Positions 60,481 through 64,000 of a DNA stretch of 64,000 nt are shown one piece after another; the first letter of the stretch is position 1; each line of letters begins with the position of its first letter. The notes under the pieces are model-generated. The model saw only the letters and a program-made list of their open reading frames with translations, was not told the origin of the DNA and made no database searches. Origin of the DNA: Candidatus Flavonifractor merdavium (GTDB lineage: Bacteria; Bacillota; Clostridia; Oscillospirales; Oscillospiraceae); assembly GCA_019119335.1 (NCBI GenBank), contig DWXF01000023.1:1-64000 (forward strand). The letters are read 5' to 3'. The translations under genes and the position numbers were made by a program.

Positions 60481-61203
60481 ATGGCGCAGCGTGTGGTGCT
60501 CATTACCGGCGGCAGCCGGGGAATCGGAGCGGCGGCGGCCCGGCGGTTTGCCGCCGGGGGGGACAAGGTTGTGATCAATTACTGCCGCTCCCGGGAACAG
60601 GCGGAGGCCCTGGCGGCGGAAACCGGCGGCTGGGCGGTGGGGGCCGATGTGTCCGACCCGGAGCAGGTCAGGAATATGGTTGACAATGTGTTGGATAAAT
60701 TTTGTCAACTTGACATTCTGATATGCAACGCCGGGATTGCCCAGCAGAAATTATTTGGCGATTTGACCGACCAGGACTGGCGGCGGATGTTTGCCGTCAA
60801 TGTGGACGGGATATTTTATACCATCCGGACGGCTCTGCCCCACTTTATCCACCGGAAACAGGGGCGGATTCTCACCCTCTCCTCCATGTGGGGGCAGGTG
60901 GGGGGCTCCTGCGAGGTGGCCTATTCCGCGGCAAAGGCCGCTGTGATCGGCATGACAAAGGCCCTGGCCAAGGAGCTGGGACCCTCTGGGATTACGGTAA
61001 ACTGCGTGGCTCCCGGGGTGATTGACACCGAGATGAACGCCAATCTGGGGCTGGAGGACCTGGCCGCTCTGGCGGAGGAGACCCCCATGGGGGTAATTGG
61101 AAAGCCGGAGGACGTTGCGGAGGCCCTGTGGTATCTGGCTTCTCCCGGCGCAAAATTTGTCACCGGCCAGGTTTTGGCCCCCAACGGCGGGCTGATCGTG
61201 TAA
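60481..61203 (+). CDS. Short-chain dehydrogenase/reductase (FabG-like)
   Basis: 240 residues; AAAGGAG precedes the ATG. Cofactor loop LITGGSRGIGAAAARRF (TGxxxGxG), NAGIA, catalytic Ser/Tyr/Lys in LSSMWGQVGGSCEVAYSAAKAAVIG, and NCVAPGVIDTEM. The N-terminal basic pattern favours NADP(H). 3-oxoacyl-ACP reductase is the default name, but no other fatty-acid genes are near, so the substrate is open. A 70-bp AT-rich patch (60670-60740) contains TTGACAA and TTGTCAA inside the coding sequence. Confidence 0.9.
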   Translation: MAQRVVLITGGSRGIGAAAARRFAAGGDKVVINYCRSREQAEALAAETGGWAVGADVSDPEQVRNMVDNVLDKFCQLDILICNAGIAQQKLFGDLTDQDWRRMFAVNVDGIFYTIRTALPHFIHRKQGRILTLSSMWGQVGGSCEVAYSAAKAAVIGMTKALAKELGPSGITVNCVAPGVIDTEMNANLGLEDLAALAEETPMGVIGKPEDVAEALWYLASPGAKFVTGQVLAPNGGLIV

Positions 61204-61241
61204 AAATCGGAGTCTGATTCACAAATTGTTCATATTTCCAA

Positions 61242-61280
61242 CAATGGCCGCCTGGCGCAGGCGGCCATTGTGCAGTTTTT
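61242..61280 (+). terminator. Terminator after the SDR gene
   Basis: Stem CAATGGCCGCCTG with complement, loop GCG, then TGCAGTTTTT. Confidence 0.85.
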
Positions 61281-61283
61281 AGG

Positions 61284-61312
61284 TTGACAATTTCGGGCGA
61301 ACCGCATATAAT
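61284..61312 (+). promoter_or_regulatory. Consensus promoter of the liv operon
   Basis: TTGACA (61284-61289), exact 17-bp spacer, TATAAT (61307-61312). An inverted repeat TTGACAAT (61284-61291) / ATTGTCAA (61311-61318) brackets both boxes, so a dimeric repressor could cover the promoter. Confidence 0.9.
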
Positions 61313-61343
61313 TGTCAACAACTTCTAAGAAGGAGGAATTACC

Positions 61344-62564
61344 ATGAAGAAGCTTCGCATCCTGTCTCTTGCGCTGGCGGGTGCTCTGTGCCTTTCCATG
61401 CTGTCCGGCTGCGGCAACGGCGACCAGGGTTCCGCCAATACCCCCGGCAGCGGCGAGACCACGCCCGCCGGTACCGAGAACGGCTCCACCGGTTCCACCG
61501 ACGGCACCATCAAGATCGGCGGCATCGGCCCCCTGACCGGCTCCGCCGCTGTGTACGGCCTGGCTACCAAGCAGGGCGCCGAGGTGGCCATCCAGGAGAT
61601 CAACGCCCTGGGCGGCCTGCAGTTCTCCCTGGACTTCCAGGACGATGAGGGCGACACCGAGAAGGCCGTCAACGCCTACAACAAGCTCATCGGCGACGGC
61701 ACGCAGATCATCTACGGCTGCACCACCACCAACCCCTGCGTGGCCGTGGCCGCCGAGACCTACTCCGCCCGCTACTTCCAGCTGACTCCTTCCGCCTCCT
61801 CCACCACCGTGACCGAGGGCAAGGACAACGTGTTCCAGGTGTGCTTCACCGACCCCAACCAGGGCATCACCGCCGCCAACTACATCAAGGATAACGGTCT
61901 GGGCACCAAGGTGGCCGTGATCTACAACAACGGCGACGCCTACTCCACCGGCATCTACAACGCCTTCCAGGCCACCGCCGATGAGATCGGCCTGGAGATC
62001 GTCACGGTGCAGACCTTCCCCGACGACAGCAACACCGACTTCAACGTGCAGCTGTCCGCCGCCAAGGACGCCGGCGCCGACCTGGTGTTCATGCCCATCT
62101 ACTACACCCCCGCCTCCCTGATCCTGTCCCAGGCCAAGAGCATGGGCTATGAGCCCACCTTCTTCGGCTGCGACGGCATGGACGGCATCCTGGACCTGGA
62201 GGGCTTTGATGTGAGCCTGGCCGAGGGCCTGATGCTCATGACCCCCTTCAACGCCTGGGGTGAGGACGAGCGCACCAAGACCTTCGTCAGCGAGTATGAG
62301 GCCGCTTACGGCGGCATCCCCAACCAGTTCGCCGCTGACGGCTACGACTGCATGTACGCCATCTATGAGGCCTGCACCGCCGCCGGCATCACCGCCGACA
62401 TGAGCGCCCAGGACGTCTGCGAGGCCCTGATCGCCCAGTTCACCTCCGCCGACTTCAGCGTGGACGGCCTGACCGGTACCGGCATGACCTGGTCCGCCAA
62501 CGGCGAGGTCTCCAAGGCCCCCGTGGTGGTTAAGGTCGAGGGCGGCGTGTACGTCACCCAGTAA
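61344..62564 (+). CDS. livK: Branched-chain amino-acid ABC transporter binding lipoprotein
   Basis: 406 residues; AGAAGGAGG precedes the ATG. Lipobox LSGC after MKKLRILSLALAGALCLSM, then a Gly/Thr linker. Periplasmic-binding-protein type I (LivJ/K): IKIGGIGPLTGSAAVYGLATKQGAEVAIQEINALGG, GDTEKAVNAYNKLIGDGTQIIYG, SASSTTVTEGKDNVFQVCFTDPNQG, and KVAVIYNNGDAYSTGIYNAF. It feeds LivH/LivM. The ligand could be Leu/Ile/Val or another amide; residues alone do not tell. Confidence 0.93.
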   Translation: MKKLRILSLALAGALCLSMLSGCGNGDQGSANTPGSGETTPAGTENGSTGSTDGTIKIGGIGPLTGSAAVYGLATKQGAEVAIQEINALGGLQFSLDFQDDEGDTEKAVNAYNKLIGDGTQIIYGCTTTNPCVAVAAETYSARYFQLTPSASSTTVTEGKDNVFQVCFTDPNQGITAANYIKDNGLGTKVAVIYNNGDAYSTGIYNAFQATADEIGLEIVTVQTFPDDSNTDFNVQLSAAKDAGADLVFMPIYYTPASLILSQAKSMGYEPTFFGCDGMDGILDLEGFDVSLAEGLMLMTPFNAWGEDERTKTFVSEYEAAYGGIPNQFAADGYDCMYAIYEACTAAGITADMSAQDVCEALIAQFTSADFSVDGLTGTGMTWSANGEVSKAPVVVKVEGGVYVTQ

Positions 62565-62593
62565 GTTCATCAGCGTCCGCTGACATAGGAATG

Positions 62594-62629
62594 AAAGCGG
62601 GTTGCCGGCGCGCCCGGCAGCCCGCTTTT
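62594..62629 (+). terminator. Hairpin after livK
   Basis: Stem AAAGCGGG-TTGCCGG with complement followed by TTTTCCCC: a partial terminator giving extra binding protein. A second imperfect inverted repeat (arms 62647-62662 and 62683-62698, GTATGGC...GCCATAC) follows before livH. Confidence 0.65.
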
Positions 62630-62734
62630 CCCCATGTTATCCCTTTGTATGGCGGACACATCCGCAGCCCGGCGGGGCCGCTGATGTTTCTGCCATACAG
62701 CGCGTCTGCGAAAATACAGAGAGAGGTGAATGGT

Positions 62735-63607
62735 TTGAGCTTCCTCAACAATCTGATCACCGGCATCAGTCTGGGCAGCGTCTACGCCATCATCGCCCTG
62801 GGCTATACCATGGTGTACGGCATCGCCAAGATGCTGAACTTTGCCCACGGCGACGTCATTATGGTGGGCGCCTACATGATCTTCTTCGCCACCGGCAGCT
62901 TTGGGCTGAATCCCATTGTGGGCATCCTGCTGGCCGTGGTGGTGTGTACCGTGCTGGGCGTGGTCATCGAAGGGCTGGCCTACAAGCCCCTGCGGCAGGC
63001 CTCCTCCCTGGCGGTGCTCATCACCGCCATCGGCGTCAGCTACTTTCTCCAAAACGCCGCCCTGCTGCTGTGGGGCGCCGACCCCAAGGTGTTTACCTCC
63101 GTCATCCCCGAGGGCTCCCTGCCCATTGAAGGGGTGAACATCACCTACGTGTCCCTGGTCACCGTGCTGGCCTGCATCGTCATCATGCTGGCCCTCACCT
63201 GGTTCACCAGCAAGACCAAGATGGGTAAGGCCATGCGGGCCTGCTCCGAGGACAAGGCGGCGGCCCAGCTCATGGGCATCAACGTCAACCGCACCATTTC
63301 CATGACCTTCGCCATCGGCTCCGCCCTGGCGGCCATCGCCAGCGCCCTGCTCTTCTCCAGCTATAAAAACCTGATCCCCACCAGCGGCTCCCTGCCCGGC
63401 ATCAAGGCCTTTACCGCCGCCGTGTTCGGCGGCATCGGCTCCATCCCCGGCGCCATGCTGGGGGGCATCCTGCTGGGCATCATCGAGACCTTTGCCAAGG
63501 TGATCAACACCAACATCTCCGACGCGGTGGTGTTCGCCGTGCTCATTATCGTGCTGCTGGTCAAGCCCGCCGGTCTGCTGGGCAAGACCGTCCGCGAGAA
63601 AGTGTGA
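62735..63607 (+). CDS. livH: Branched-chain amino-acid ABC transporter permease LivH
   Basis: 290 residues; TTG at 62735 sits six bases after GAGAGGTG and gives the normal N-terminus MSFLNNLITGISLGSVYAIIALGYTMVYGIAKMLNFAHGD. About eight membrane helices. The coupling EAA-like loop reads RACSEDKAAAQLMGINVNRTISMTF, and the end GIIETFAKVI...LLVKPAGLLGK is typical. Follows livK after 170 bp containing two hairpins. Confidence 0.95.
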   Translation: MSFLNNLITGISLGSVYAIIALGYTMVYGIAKMLNFAHGDVIMVGAYMIFFATGSFGLNPIVGILLAVVVCTVLGVVIEGLAYKPLRQASSLAVLITAIGVSYFLQNAALLLWGADPKVFTSVIPEGSLPIEGVNITYVSLVTVLACIVIMLALTWFTSKTKMGKAMRACSEDKAAAQLMGINVNRTISMTFAIGSALAAIASALLFSSYKNLIPTSGSLPGIKAFTAAVFGGIGSIPGAMLGGILLGIIETFAKVINTNISDAVVFAVLIIVLLVKPAGLLGKTVREKV

Positions 63608-63617
63608 GGTGGCGGAT

Positions 63618-64000
63618 ATGAAAAAACTTTCTCCCGACCGCAAGCGGCTGCTCAACAACTGCATTACCTACGGCATCGTGATCGCCGCCTTTGTGATCCT
63701 CCAGGTCTGCAACGCCGGTGGCCTGCTGTCCCCCTCCATCCAGGGCCAGCTGGTGCCCATCTGCGCCTACGTGGTCATGGCCATTGCCCTGAACCTGGTG
63801 GTGGGCATCTCCGGCGAGCTGAGCCTGGGCCACGCCGGATTTATGAGCGTGGGTGCCTTCTCCGGCGTGGTGGCCGCCCTCTCCCTCCAGAACAGCATCC
63901 CCAACGACGGCCTCCGTCTGGCCATCGCCATGGTGGTGGGGGCGGTGCTGGCCGGTGTGGCCGGCGTCATCGTGGGCGTGCCGGTGCTCCGGCTCCGGGG
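63618..64000 (+). CDS. livM: Branched-chain amino-acid ABC transporter permease LivM (3' end outside window)
   Basis: The ATG at 63618 (GAGGTGGCGG upstream) opens a frame that runs off the right edge. 127 complete codons are visible: a charged N-terminus MKKLSPDRKRLLNN, helices ITYGIVIAAFVILQV and LVPICAYVVMAIALNLVVG, and the LivM hallmark ISGELSLGHAGFMSVGAFSG. It overlaps nothing and begins 11 bp after livH. livG and livF are expected just beyond the window. Confidence 0.95.
   Translation, partial: MKKLSPDRKRLLNNCITYGIVIAAFVILQVCNAGGLLSPSIQGQLVPICAYVVMAIALNLVVGISGELSLGHAGFMSVGAFSGVVAALSLQNSIPNDGLRLAIAMVVGAVLAGVAGVIVGVPVLRLR

Overview
The window looks like a chromosomal contig from an anaerobic, GC-rich Firmicute of the Oscillospiraceae type (Flavonifractor, Lawsonibacter or Pseudoflavonifractor relatives). 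Reasons: high-GC coding DNA with strong AGGAGG-type ribosome sites, sigma-A promoters (TTGACA/TATAAT with 17-bp spacers), a T-box leader, oxygen-sensitive enzymes (an anaerobic sulfatase-maturase-like radical SAM protein, Rnf-type proteins, a minimal SufCB pair) and frequent TTG/GTG starts. The genus is inferred from style and gene content, not from a search.

Layout. 1-5156: right end of a lower-GC integrative element (unknown 5'-cut gene, small coiled-coil protein, P-loop ATPase, excisionase, tyrosine integrase). It ends at a broken host tRNA-Arg gene and carries a complete tRNA-Arg(CCU) just inside its end. 5286-9158: typA, a CYTH-domain protein, the lysine exporter lysO. 9159-11306: thrS with a T-box leader. 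11303-12253: small protein and HTH regulator, divergent over a shared operator. 12265-15488: nadE and a two-gene chromate-type transporter. 15490-18066: proB-proA and a small unknown protein. 18148-24126: trmL-pgk-tpiA-gpmI-eno, a lower-glycolysis operon with a duplicated pgk 3' end. 24134-29704: ferritin-like protein, sufC-sufB, a hotdog thioesterase, prfC and a HAD phosphatase.

29790-33308: ferrous iron operon feoA-feoA-feoB-Cys-rich peptide-DtxR-like regulator, with GGTTAG/CTAACC operators. 33465-41617: maltodextrin operon (binding protein, two permeases, LacI regulator, malQ, glgP); imported oligosaccharides would be processed to glucose and glucose-1-phosphate. 41629-47924: an unusual redox operon. 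It encodes a cytidylate-kinase-like protein, DUF1622 protein, double-repeat lipoprotein, ApbE flavin transferase, RnfC, RnfD, RnfG and an unrecognised membrane protein, with no rnfA, rnfB or rnfE.

48067-56569: divergent histidine kinase and response regulator, then a tripartite tricarboxylate transporter (tctC-tctB-tctA), a cytoplasmic sulfatase and a GntR/LacI-hybrid regulator; the convergent gene at 56568 is an anSME-type radical SAM maturase. Together these suggest uptake and desulfation of a sulfated organic acid. 57911-64000: vWA protein, tRNA-Val(GAC), esterase-SDR pair, and the start of a branched-chain amino-acid ABC operon (livK, livH, partial livM).

The two observations most worth follow-up are the RnfCDG/ApbE/lipoprotein operon lacking RnfABE, and the integrative element that has split a tRNA-Arg gene in its anticodon arm while supplying an intact tRNA-Arg under the surviving host promoter.
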